Notes: generated by a model from the letters alone, not told the origin. DNA of 9,816 nucleotides from Acidimicrobiia bacterium (GCA_026983855.1 JALSTE010000545.1:1-9816), one strand, 5' to 3'. Counted from the stretch's first letter, positions 1 through 7,363 are shown. Translations and numbers: made by a program.

Positions 1-1
1 T

Positions 2-1657
2 GACGGCCCGTGGGCCGAGACCGCCACCGTCCCCGGGGAGGTGGGCCAGGGTGGTCACCCGTTCGTGGAGATCGTCCCCTCCGTCGCCGAGCAGGGGGAC
101 GACTTCAACGAGTTCCTCATCGTGTGTGACGCCGGGGGTGGCGACGGAGGGGGCCGGGGATACCGGGGGGCCCTGCGATTCGTCGAGATCGGGCTGGAGT
201 CATTCGTCATCAACCGCCTCCCCGTCGAGTCATATCTCAGGGGGGTGGTGCCCCGGGAGTCGCCCTCGTACTGGGGGAACCTCGGTGACGGCAAGGGAAT
301 CGAGGCCCTCAAGGCCCAGGCGGTGGCCGCCCGCTCCTACGCCACGGCCCAGGCCGAGTGGCGCCGGGCCAACGGCAACTACGCCTCGGACACGTGCAAC
401 ACCCAGTCCTGTCAGGTCTACCAGGGGGCGTGGCTGAACGGTCTGCCCCTTGACTACGGGACCAACTTCGAGACCACCACGACCGCGGTGGCCGCCACCG
501 CCGGTCAGGTCCGGCGGAACGCCGATGGCTCGGTCTCCCTCACCGAGTTCGCCGCCGCCACCGGCGGATGGACCGCCCCCCAGAGCGAGGGCAACGGATA
601 TCCCGCGGTGGAGGATCTGGGGGACCACACCTCCATCAACATCGCCCACGAGTGGACCCGCAAGGTGCCCCGGTCCACCATCGAGGCCATGTATCCCGAG
701 GTCGGCACCCTGGAGTCGATCCGGGTGACGGAGCGGAACGGGCTGGGGGAGTGGGGCGGCCGGGTCCGCCAGGTGGAGATCAGGGGCAGTGACCAGACCG
801 TGGACATCCCCATCGCCAACTGGGGTGCCGATCCGTTCCGCCGGTCCCTGGGTCTGCTGTCGGACTGGTACCGGTTCACCGACTTCGCACCCACCGAGTC
901 CGAGCAGCAGACGACCGGGTTCTGGCTGGCCAAGGCCGATGGGACCGTCCTGGGGTTCGGCGGGGCCGCGGAGTTGGGGGACATGTCGGGTACCGAACTC
1001 AAGGAGCCCGTGGTCGGACTGGCTCCGACGCCGTCGGGCAAGGGGTACTGGCTGGTGGCGTCCGATGGTGGGATCTTCGCCTTCGGTGACGCCGAGTTCT
1101 TCGGCTCCACGGGGGACCTCGTCCTCGATGAACCGATCGTGGGCATGGCTCCGACGCCTTCGGGTGAGGGGTACTGGCTGGTGGCGTCCGATGGTGGGAT
1201 CTTCGCCTTCGGTGACGCCCCCTTCCTCGGCTCCATGGGAGGCGTGCGCCTGAACAAGCCGGTCGTGGGCATGGAGTCCACGCCTTCGGGTGAGGGGTAC
1301 TGGCTGGTGGCGTCCGATGGTGGGATCTTCGCCTTCGGTGACGCCCCCTTCCTCGGCTCCACCGGCGACATCACCCTGGCCCGACCCATAACCGGCATGA
1401 CCGCCCATCCCGATGGTCGGGGCTACTGGTTCGTGGCCGAGGACGGCGGGGTGTTCGCATTCGGTCAGGTCGGTTTCCACGGCTCCCGTGGGGCCAGGAC
1501 CAACAAGGGCACCATCGTGGGAATGAGCGTGACCCCGTCGGGCGGGGGCTACTGGCTGGTGACCGACTCGGGGACCAGCTACCCCTTCGGTGACGCCCCG
1601 GACTTCATCTCGAGCGTGGCCGGCTCGGGAGTCGTGGACGTGAAGCCCCTGCCCTGA
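2..1657 (+). CDS. SpoIID/LytB domain protein with six C-terminal 42-aa repeats (5' end outside window)
   Basis: The reading frame is open from base 2, so the true start lies upstream. The GTG at 41 is only an internal candidate. A SpoIID/LytB domain spans about 200-880. It contains INRLPVESYLRGVVPRESP, with the Glu of the PxE motif at 257-259 (the catalytic Glu in SpoIID lytic transglycosylases), then ALKAQAVAARSYA, DTCNTQSCQVYQGA, an ATGGWTA stretch, and the closing FRRSLGLLSDWYRF. SpoIID proteins cleave peptidoglycan glycan strands. Outside spore formers the domain occurs in secreted wall-remodelling proteins, so an extracellular role is inferred; any signal peptide would lie upstream. The C-terminal part (about 911-1620) is six repeats of the GYWLVASDGGIFAFGDA type, possibly propeller-like blades for wall or surface binding. 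This repeat is, from memory, very common in Acidimicrobiia. The family is secure; the substrate and the role of the repeats are not. Confidence 0.9.
   Translation, partial: DGPWAETATVPGEVGQGGHPFVEIVPSVAEQGDDFNEFLIVCDAGGGDGGGRGYRGALRFVEIGLESFVINRLPVESYLRGVVPRESPSYWGNLGDGKGIEALKAQAVAARSYATAQAEWRRANGNYASDTCNTQSCQVYQGAWLNGLPLDYGTNFETTTTAVAATAGQVRRNADGSVSLTEFAAATGGWTAPQSEGNGYPAVEDLGDHTSINIAHEWTRKVPRSTIEAMYPEVGTLESIRVTERNGLGEWGGRVRQVEIRGSDQTVDIPIANWGADPFRRSLGLLSDWYRFTDFAPTESEQQTTGFWLAKADGTVLGFGGAAELGDMSGTELKEPVVGLAPTPSGKGYWLVASDGGIFAFGDAEFFGSTGDLVLDEPIVGMAPTPSGEGYWLVASDGGIFAFGDAPFLGSMGGVRLNKPVVGMESTPSGEGYWLVASDGGIFAFGDAPFLGSTGDITLARPITGMTAHPDGRGYWFVAEDGGVFAFGQVGFHGSRGARTNKGTIVGMSVTPSGGGYWLVTDSGTSYPFGDAPDFISSVAGSGVVDVKPLP
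911..1620 (+). repeat. Six in-frame 126-bp (42-aa) tandem repeats in the SpoIID/LytB gene
   Basis: The conserved Trp codon of each unit starts at 923, 1049, 1175, 1301, 1427 and 1553, an exact spacing of 126 bp. The outer units are diverged (FWLAKADGTVLGFGG first, GYWLVTDSGTSYPFGDA last), while the inner units are nearly identical in DNA. Bases 1154-1235 and 1280-1361 are the same over 82 bp, and 1041-1093 shares 53 bp with both. This implies recent duplication or gene conversion inside the array. The period keeps the frame, so unit gain or loss would only change protein length. Confidence 0.92.
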
Positions 1658-1682
1658 GAGTCGATGTCGCCGGGAGCCGGAG

Positions 1683-1788
1683 ACGGCCGGTCGGCTGGCC
1701 ACGATCCCGGTCGCACCCGGAGGCGCCGCGGATCGCCGTCGGGGCGCACGGCCGGCCGGCCACGATCCCGGTCGCACCCGGAGGCGCC
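1683..1788. repeat. Duplicated 41-45-bp intergenic element (two direct copies)
   Basis: Two direct copies lie at 1683-1727 and 1748-1788. Each begins ACGGCCGG, continues with a GGCC-rich inverted repeat, and ends in a block that is identical over 31 bp (1697-1727 and 1758-1788), beginning GGCCACGATCCCGG and ending ACCCGGAGGCGCC. The spacing of the identical blocks is 61 bp. The element fills almost the whole spacer between two convergent genes and ends one base before the last base of the minus-strand stop codon. No coding potential is visible. Confidence 0.85.
1685..1700 (+). terminator. Possible hairpin terminator after the SpoIID/LytB gene
   Basis: GGCCGG, loop TCGG, CTGGCC forms a 6-bp stem with one G-T pair, 28 bases after the stop codon. 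There is no T run, as is usual in high-GC actinobacteria. The hairpin also forms the left part of the duplicated element at 1683-1788, so termination may not be its only role. Confidence 0.3.
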
Positions 1789-1789
1789 C

Positions 1790-2146
1790 CTACCGGGATT
1801 CCGCCGACCCGGTCTGGGGATCCGTGTGGCCACCCGTCCCGGGCGGCGCCGGTTCCCACAGCAGGGGTTCCAGCAGCTGCACGGCCAACTCGGGCAGGAC
1901 GGCCCCCAACTCATCGAGTCCACGGTCCAGGCGCTCGAACAGGGCCGCCAGATCACCGTCGGTGGTCCCGCCGAGGCGTCCCTCGCGTTCCAATTGCCGT
2001 CGCAGCCTTCGCCGGGCCACCTGCAACCGTTGAAAGCCCAGGATCCCGAATCCGATGGCGGTGTAGGTGGCGTCAGCCAGGTCGGCGGGGTTCACCACCT
2101 GGTTGCCCCGTGGGCCCGGGCCGGTCGGATTCTCGGTGGTGGCCAA
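1790..2146 (-). CDS. Small uncharacterised helical protein, 118 aa
   Basis: I do not recognise a named family. I chose the TTG start at 2146 because AGGAG lies five bases upstream, the clearest ribosome-binding site in the window. The open frame continues upstream to 2347, but that part is Pro/Arg-rich and looks non-coding. GTG codons at protein residues 17-18 are later alternatives. Residues 1-18 are a Gly/Pro-rich lead. Residues 19-42 (NPADLADATYTAIGFGILGF) form a hydrophobic or amphipathic helix, followed by a very basic helix (QVARRRLRRQLE), then a second helical stretch with leucine spacing (about 65-95, FERLDRGLDELGAVLPEL), and a polar tail. This suggests a helical, coiled-coil or membrane-associated protein. 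Similar small proteins probably occur in related actinobacteria (memory only). It faces the SpoIID gene convergently and is divergent from the glycosyltransferase gene. Confidence 0.68.
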   Translation of the reverse strand: MATTENPTGPGPRGNQVVNPADLADATYTAIGFGILGFQRLQVARRRLRRQLEREGRLGGTTDGDLAALFERLDRGLDELGAVLPELAVQLLEPLLWEPAPPGTGGHTDPQTGSAESR

Positions 2147-2155
2147 TTCGACTCC
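2139..2155 (-). promoter_or_regulatory. Start-defining ribosome-binding site with TTG start
   Basis: Read on the minus strand the sequence is CAGGAGTCGAATTGGCC: AGGAG, five bases, then TTG. Most other genes here lack a strong Shine-Dalgarno box, so this site decides the start of the 118-aa protein. Confidence 0.6.
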
Positions 2156-2430
2156 TGGGGCCCGGGGTCCGGCGATGGGGTGGGAGAAGGCGGGTTGACG
2201 CCCGCGAACGATCAGGGGTCCCGGCCTCGAGGGTAGGGGAGGCTCGTCCGATCCGGCGTTCGGGCCCAATCGTCCACATCGGGAACCCGGGGCACGAGGG
2301 TGATTCCGACGGTTCGGCTCCCGTCGGGTTCGGGACCCGGGGGCCAATCCGCAACGGGGACCGCGGACGTGGTGATCAGGGGGGTTCCTGCCCCGGTGGG
2401 AGGGTGCCGATCCTGTAGCCTCACCCGATC
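2147..2430. other. Divergent intergenic region (284 bp)
   Basis: This spacer separates the starts of the minus-strand 118-aa gene and the plus-strand glycosyltransferase gene, so both promoters should lie here. The open frames in it, on both strands, are Pro/Arg/Gly-rich and resemble random high-GC translation. Apart from the TANNNT box at 2416-2421 I see no clear promoter, operator or RNA structure. Confidence 0.5.
2416..2421 (+). promoter_or_regulatory. Candidate -10 box (TAGCCT) of the glycosyltransferase gene
   Basis: TAGCCT fits the actinobacterial TANNNT consensus and ends nine bases before the GTG at 2431. No Shine-Dalgarno sequence precedes this GTG. The spacing suits a leaderless transcript starting at or next to the GTG. 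I see no convincing -35 box. The NYN gene shows the same arrangement. Confidence 0.35.
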
Positions 2431-5400
2431 GTGGCCTCCTCTTCCGTAGCTGTACCTCCGGTGGTCGCGGTGATGGTCACCCGCGACCCCGGCCCCTGGT
2501 TCGAGGAGGTTCTCGGGGGCCTGGCCGCCCAGACCTACCCGAACCTCGCCGTACTGGTCATAGACGCCGACAGTGAGGAGGACCCCACCGAGAGGGTGGC
2601 GGCGACGCTGCCCCGGGCGATAGTGACCCGCCTGGACTCCAATCCCGGGTTCGGGGCCGCCGCCAACCACATCAGGGGAAAGGCCGAGGGGGCCGCCTTC
2701 TACCTGTTCCTCCACGATGACGTATGCCTGGCCCCCGATTCGGTGACCATCCTGGTCGAGGAGGCCTTTCGGTCCAACGCCGGGATCGTGGGCCCCAAAC
2801 TGGTCGACTGGGAGCACCCGGACCGGATTCGGTCCGTGGGCTCGGCCGTGGACAAGTTCGGGGTGCAGGCACCCTACGCCGAGCCGGGGGAACTCGATCA
2901 GGAACAGCACGACCGGGTCCGCGATGTCTTCATGATCGCGGGCGGTGCCACCCTGGTGAGGGTGGATCTCTTCGAGTCCATCGGGGGCTTCGACGAGGGA
3001 ATCGACTACCTGGGGGACGATCTCGATCTGTGCTGGCGGGCCCATGTGGCCGGGGCCCGGGTGGTGGTCGCCCCCAACGCCGTAGGACGGCACCTGGAGG
3101 CTCTCGCCCACCGTCGCGGCGATGATGACCGTCGTAGGTTGCAGTCCCGCCACCGACTCCGCACCGTGGCCAAGTCCTACGGCTGGGTACATCTGCTGCG
3201 GGTGCTGCCCGTCGCCCTGGCCCTCACCGCGGGTGAGACCGTGCTGGCCCTGTTCACGGGACGGTTCCGCCAGGCACGTGATGTCAGTGGGGCGTGGTGG
3301 TGGAACCTGCGTCGAACGGCCGAGATTGCCTCGGCCCGCCGGGAAATGGCCCGGGTCCGCCGGGTCCGGGACAGCGACATCGGTCGTCTTCAGGTGCGGG
3401 GCAGCGCCCGGATGTCGGCCTTCCTCCGGGGCCAGATCGGCGAGGGGGCCCGATTCCAGGATCTGGCCGAGAGGGGGCGGGCCATGGCGGGCACCCTCAG
3501 TGAGGGGCCCCAGCGGACCGCCCTGCTGGTGTGGACCGTGATGGCGCTGCTGTTCGTGTTCGGAACCCGGCATCTGATCACCCGGGGGGTTCCCTTCGTC
3601 GGTCAGTTCGCCCCCTTCCCCCGACCGGGCTCGATGCTCCACGCCTGGTCCTCGGGTTGGCGGGAGCAGGGGGCCGGTTCCGCCGGTCCCGGTCCGGCGG
3701 CCCTGGCCCTGCTCTCCGTGGCCGGACGGCTGTTCCTGGGTCGCATGGGGCTGCTGCGCCAGGTCCTGATCCTGGGTCTCATCCCGTTCGGGTGGCTGGG
3801 CGCCTGGCGGCTGACCGGACCGTTGGGTTCACGTCGGGGCCGGTTGGCGGCGGCCGTCGTCTACGCCGCGATTCCCCTGCCCCTCGACGCCCTGGCCTCG
3901 GGGCGTTGGGACGTGCTGCTGCTGTACGGAGCGATGCCGTGGCTGGTGCTCCGGGTGGCCCGCATGATCGGGATCACCCCCTACGGGTCCAAGGGAGGGC
4001 CTCCGGGTCCCGGAGTCAGACGGCGGTCGTTGACCCACCAGGTGGTCGCTCTCGGGCTGGCTCTGGGGATCGTGGCCGCCTTCGAGCCCTCGATCGTGGT
4101 GACGGTCCCCGTGGTGGCCCTGGCCATCGTCGTCGTGTCGGGGTTCACCGGCAGCATCTGGACCTCGGTTCGGGCGGTGGTCCTGGTGGTCATCTCCTCG
4201 CTGGTGGCCCTTTTGCTGAACCTTCCCTGGCTGCTCTCCTACCTCGATGCGCCGCGCCAACTGGCTGATGAGCTGATCGGGTCGCACCGGGGCGGCTCGG
4301 GAGACCTCCTGGATCTCCTGGTGTTCCGGGGACCGCGGTTCGGCGGGCCCCTACCGGGTCTGGGTCTGGTGGTCGTGGCCGCGGTGCCCCTGCTGTTGGG
4401 CACGGGGTGGAGAGCGGCATGGGCCCCCCGGGCCTGGTCACTGGCGCTGGGGTCCTGGGCCGTGGCCTGGCTGGTGGTGAGAGGGATCGTCCCCTTCGAT
4501 CTGCCCGACCTGTCGGTGATTCTGGTGCCCGCCGCCGTCGGTCTGGCCTGGGCCGCGGCCCTCGGTTTCGCCGCTTTCGAGATGGACGTCCCCCGCTTCT
4601 CCCTCCGCTGGCGGAGGCTGGCCATCGGGGGTGCCGCGGCCGGGCTGGCCCTGGGGGTCCTCCCCGTCCTGGGTGCTCTGACCGACGGGGCGATGGGCGT
4701 CCCGCGAACCGACCTCCACGGAGCCCTGGGCTTCCTCGACTCCACGGACCCGGGGGCCGACCGGATCCTGTGGTTGGGTGATCCCTCGTATCTCCCGGCC
4801 GAGGGCTGGCCGTCGGGGCTGGAGGGTGTTCGGGTCGCCACCAGCGTCGACGGTCTCCCCGACGTCAGGGGTCAGTGGGCCGGCCCCCCGGGGGCCGACA
4901 CCCGAAGCCTGGTGGACGTGATCGATGAGGGACTGGAGGGCGGCACGGCGCGGATGGGTCGGCTCCTGGGGAACTACGGGGTCCGATACGTGGTGGTGCC
5001 CCTCGCCCCGGCCCCCTCGTTCACCGAGGTGGAGATCTCCGAGGCCGATCCGGTGCTCAGGGGGGCCCTGGAGAGCCAGATCGATCTGCGGCCGGTGGCG
5101 GCCGACCCCTCGGTGCTGGTGTTCCTCAACACCGCCTGGACCCCGGTGAGGGCCGAGTTGCTCGATGTCGACCCCGGGCTGCTGCGGGACGAGGATCAGG
5201 CCCGGGAGGCGATATCGGAGCCCCCGGAGTCCGTGCCCGTCCTGGCCGACCGGGTCTCGTCCACGGAGTTCACCGGCGACCTGGAACCGGGAACGGTTGT
5301 GGCCGCCTACGGGGCGGCCGATCAGTGGAGGTTGGAGGTGGCCGACCGGGCGGTGGGCCGGGACCTGGCCCACGGGTGGGCCCCCCTGTTCGATGTGACC

Positions 5401-5586
5401 CGGCCGGGACCGGCCCGGCTGGTGTTCGAGCGATCCTCCACCGACACCTATCTGCTGGGTCTGCAGCTCCTGATCTGGGTCGTGACGATTCGGGTGGTGC
5501 TCAGCGAGTCACGCCGCCGGAGGCGCGACAGGAGTGGGCGGCGGCGGTTCGGGCGATCATCCCGTCGGTCCGGGGCGGAGTCATGA
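2431..5586 (+). CDS. Large membrane family-2 glycosyltransferase, 1051 aa
   Basis: Residues about 9-230 are a GT-A family-2 domain: VVAVMVTRDPGPWFEEVLGGL, the IDADSEED stretch, the metal/nucleotide-binding HDD at 95-97 (in FLHDDV), and GDDLDLCWR at 195-203 in the place of the usual acidic ED motif before a basic residue. A basic cytoplasmic linker follows (about 230-360). Then come about eleven hydrophobic segments between 364 and 750, a soluble, probably external domain (about 752-1003), one more membrane segment (1006-1023) and a very basic tail (RRRRRDRSGRRRF). It should transfer sugar from a nucleotide or polyprenyl donor to a lipid-linked or surface glycan; the substrate cannot be read from sequence. 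The GTG start is supported by the domain beginning at once and by the upstream TANNNT box. The gene overlaps the DUF5719 gene by four bases. From memory, large GT2 proteins neighbour DUF5719 genes in other actinobacteria. Confidence 0.87.
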   Translation: MASSSVAVPPVVAVMVTRDPGPWFEEVLGGLAAQTYPNLAVLVIDADSEEDPTERVAATLPRAIVTRLDSNPGFGAAANHIRGKAEGAAFYLFLHDDVCLAPDSVTILVEEAFRSNAGIVGPKLVDWEHPDRIRSVGSAVDKFGVQAPYAEPGELDQEQHDRVRDVFMIAGGATLVRVDLFESIGGFDEGIDYLGDDLDLCWRAHVAGARVVVAPNAVGRHLEALAHRRGDDDRRRLQSRHRLRTVAKSYGWVHLLRVLPVALALTAGETVLALFTGRFRQARDVSGAWWWNLRRTAEIASARREMARVRRVRDSDIGRLQVRGSARMSAFLRGQIGEGARFQDLAERGRAMAGTLSEGPQRTALLVWTVMALLFVFGTRHLITRGVPFVGQFAPFPRPGSMLHAWSSGWREQGAGSAGPGPAALALLSVAGRLFLGRMGLLRQVLILGLIPFGWLGAWRLTGPLGSRRGRLAAAVVYAAIPLPLDALASGRWDVLLLYGAMPWLVLRVARMIGITPYGSKGGPPGPGVRRRSLTHQVVALGLALGIVAAFEPSIVVTVPVVALAIVVVSGFTGSIWTSVRAVVLVVISSLVALLLNLPWLLSYLDAPRQLADELIGSHRGGSGDLLDLLVFRGPRFGGPLPGLGLVVVAAVPLLLGTGWRAAWAPRAWSLALGSWAVAWLVVRGIVPFDLPDLSVILVPAAVGLAWAAALGFAAFEMDVPRFSLRWRRLAIGGAAAGLALGVLPVLGALTDGAMGVPRTDLHGALGFLDSTDPGADRILWLGDPSYLPAEGWPSGLEGVRVATSVDGLPDVRGQWAGPPGADTRSLVDVIDEGLEGGTARMGRLLGNYGVRYVVVPLAPAPSFTEVEISEADPVLRGALESQIDLRPVAADPSVLVFLNTAWTPVRAELLDVDPGLLRDEDQAREAISEPPESVPVLADRVSSTEFTGDLEPGTVVAAYGAADQWRLEVADRAVGRDLAHGWAPLFDVTRPGPARLVFERSSTDTYLLGLQLLIWVVTIRVVLSESRRRRRDRSGRRRFGRSSRRSGAES

Positions 5587-7241
5587 GAGCCTGGCGCTGG
5601 CCGGCCCGACTGCTGATCGTCCTGGCTCTGATCGGTGGTGTCGTGGCCGACCGTCTGGTTCCCGTCCGGGAGAGTTCCCCGACGGTGGCGACGGCGACCG
5701 GTGGGATGGGCGCACCGGAGCCCCTCACCTCATCGTGGTTCTGTCCGACCGTCCACCTGAACCGGGTGGAGGGCAAGGGCGCCGACACCGAGGCGGTGCT
5801 CCAGCTCACCAACCTGGGTGAGGACTCGATTCCGGTCGTGGTCACCCTGTTCAGCGCCACCTCCGCTCCCGTGACCGTCACCGTGAGTGTCCCGGGGGGA
5901 TCGGTGCGGGATCTGCCGGTGGCGGGTGAGCAGGACGGGGATGTGGTGGCCGCCACCGTGGAGGCCCCCGGGGGGCGGCTCGAGGTGGGTCGGATCGTTT
6001 CCGGTAGTCGGGGCACCGACGTGGCCCCGTGTGCCCCGGCGGCGGCCTCGGAGTGGTTCTTCGCCGCCGGTGACACCAGCCGGGACGCCACGGAGCAGTT
6101 GGTGTTGTTCAACCCCTTCCCCGGCGACGTGGTCGTGGACGTCGAGTTCGCCACCGAGGCCGAGATCGGTGTCTTCACCGCCGCCGATCTCCGGTCGGTG
6201 GTCGTACCCTCGGGAACCTCGGTGGCGGTGGATCTGGGGGATCACGTGAGGAGACGGGGATCGGTGGCCGCGGCCCTGCGCACCCGATCGGGTCGGGTGG
6301 TAGTGGACCGGGTCCAGTCCTTCGACGGGTCGGAGGGGAGGTCGGGTCTGTCGGTGTCCCTGGGCTCGGTGTCCCCATCCCCGACATGGATGTTCCCCGG
6401 GGTGATACTCGACGACGGCACCCTGGTCGAGGTCCACATCTACAACCCCAACGATGAGCCCGCCGAGGTGGATCTGGCGGCGGAGACCGAGGATCTGTTC
6501 GCCGGTGGCGACCCCATAGAACTCACCGTCGGGCCCAGGGACGTCCTGGTGGTGCCCGTGGTTTCCACCTCGGACTTCGAGGATGAGTTGAGGCTGGGTG
6601 TGGCCGCTGATCTGCCCCTGGGGGTCGTGGTCCAGTCGGTCAACGGGGTCCCCGTGGTGGTGGATGTGGAGATCCGTCTCGTCCCCGTGGCGTTGCCACC
6701 CCCTCCCACGACCACCACCACCGTTCCCCCAACCACGACACCCTCGACCACGACGACTGTCGACCCGACCGTCACGTCGGGGCCCTCGGAGGAGACGGGG
6801 GACGGGTCCACCACCACCGTTCCCCCGACCACCACGACCACGACCACCACCACCACGACAACGCTGCCTCCGGAACCTCCCGAACCGGTCGAGCCCCCCG
6901 AGGTGAGAACGGCCCGGGCGGCAGCGGGTCTGTCGGTCTCGGCGGCCCTTCCGCGGGGCTCCACCCGGTGGCTGGTCCTGGCCGCGGATCTACCCGACGG
7001 CGTGTCCCGGGTCCTGATCCACAACGCCGACGTGGACCCCGTGGACGTGGTCGTGGCCCGCCTCGACGGCACGGCCATCGAACGGGTCACCCTTCCGGGT
7101 CTGGGGACGGCGGCGGTGGTTCTGCCACCGGGAATGGTGGCCGCCCGTGTCGACGCCCAGGCACCGGTGGGGGTGGCCGTCATGAGCGAGGCCGTGGATT
7201 CCGACGGAGTGGCGGTGTCCACGGGGCTGATCCTGCGTTGA
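5583..7241 (+). CDS. DUF5719-family secreted/anchored protein, 552 aa
   Basis: The ATG at 5583 overlaps the TGA of the glycosyltransferase (ATGA), with a purine-rich GGGGCGGAG just upstream, so the two are probably translationally coupled. Residues 1-22 (MRAWRWPARLLIVLALIGGV) form a signal peptide or N-terminal anchor. The body has beta-rich repeats with landmarks I associate with DUF5719: WFCPT (Cys54), APCAP (Cys150), EWFFAAGDT (157-165), then LVLFNPF and GRVVVDRVQSFDG. The two cysteines could form an external disulfide. A Thr/Pro linker covers about 372-441, and a second beta-rich segment of about 110 residues follows (442-552). No enzyme motif is visible. Function is unknown; pairing with the glycosyltransferase suggests an envelope role, for instance assisting a glycan exporter or transferase on the outer face of the membrane. 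Confidence 0.85.
   Translation: MRAWRWPARLLIVLALIGGVVADRLVPVRESSPTVATATGGMGAPEPLTSSWFCPTVHLNRVEGKGADTEAVLQLTNLGEDSIPVVVTLFSATSAPVTVTVSVPGGSVRDLPVAGEQDGDVVAATVEAPGGRLEVGRIVSGSRGTDVAPCAPAAASEWFFAAGDTSRDATEQLVLFNPFPGDVVVDVEFATEAEIGVFTAADLRSVVVPSGTSVAVDLGDHVRRRGSVAAALRTRSGRVVVDRVQSFDGSEGRSGLSVSLGSVSPSPTWMFPGVILDDGTLVEVHIYNPNDEPAEVDLAAETEDLFAGGDPIELTVGPRDVLVVPVVSTSDFEDELRLGVAADLPLGVVVQSVNGVPVVVDVEIRLVPVALPPPPTTTTTVPPTTTPSTTTTVDPTVTSGPSEETGDGSTTTVPPTTTTTTTTTTTTLPPEPPEPVEPPEVRTARAAAGLSVSAALPRGSTRWLVLAADLPDGVSRVLIHNADVDPVDVVVARLDGTAIERVTLPGLGTAAVVLPPGMVAARVDAQAPVGVAVMSEAVDSDGVAVSTGLILR
6696..6905 (+). repeat. Thr/Pro low-complexity linker in the DUF5719 protein
   Basis: The DNA is dominated by ACC and ACG codons with short CCN runs, encoding stretches such as PPPPTTTTTVPPTTTPSTTT and a run of twelve Thr (about 6827-6862). 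Such linkers separate wall-exposed domains in many Acidimicrobiia proteins (memory). The triplet repeats could slip without breaking the frame. Possible O-glycosylation of the Thr residues is inference. Confidence 0.85.
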
Positions 7242-7357
7242 CCTCCGGTTCGTGTCGCCGAGGTTGGGGATCGTGACCATCGGTTCGCGTCGCCGAGGTT
7301 GAGGGTCGTGACCTCCGGTTCGTGTCGCCGAGGTTGGGGATCGTGACCCCCGGTTGG
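7239..7357. repeat. 35-bp tandem repeat, three full copies and a partial fourth
   Basis: Copies start at 7239, 7274, 7309 and 7344 with an exact 35-bp period. The unit opens TGACCTCCGGTTCGTGTCGC and closes CGAGGTTGGGGATCG. Copies 1 and 3 differ at one position (GGGGATCG in copy 1, GAGGGTCG-type change in copy 2 only), while copy 2 has several changes (TGACCATCGGTTCGCG). The fourth keeps about 14 bases before diverging. The first three bases of copy 1 are the DUF5719 stop codon. The period is not a multiple of three and no protein is encoded. The regular spacing without spacers excludes a CRISPR array; a variable-number tandem repeat or a multi-site binding region is more likely. Confidence 0.92.
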
Positions 7358-7363
7358 CGGCAG

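Noticed and set aside
230..1777. 515-residue open frame on the minus strand opposite the SpoIID gene, with internal repeats
   Set aside because: It is a shadow of the high-GC plus-strand gene; its repeats mirror the 126-bp array and no protein family is recognisable.
2147..2347. N-terminal extension of the 118-aa gene to the ATG at 2347
   Set aside because: The extra 67 residues are Pro/Arg/Gly-rich without pattern, while AGGAG and TTG at 2146 fit a start and the helical protein begins right after.
5325..5582. Longer start for the DUF5719 protein
   Set aside because: It would overlap the glycosyltransferase by 260 bases; the ATG at 5583 gives ATGA coupling and an immediate signal-peptide-like helix.
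7239..7357. Possible CRISPR array
   Set aside because: The 35-bp units follow each other directly with no spacers, and no cas gene is nearby.
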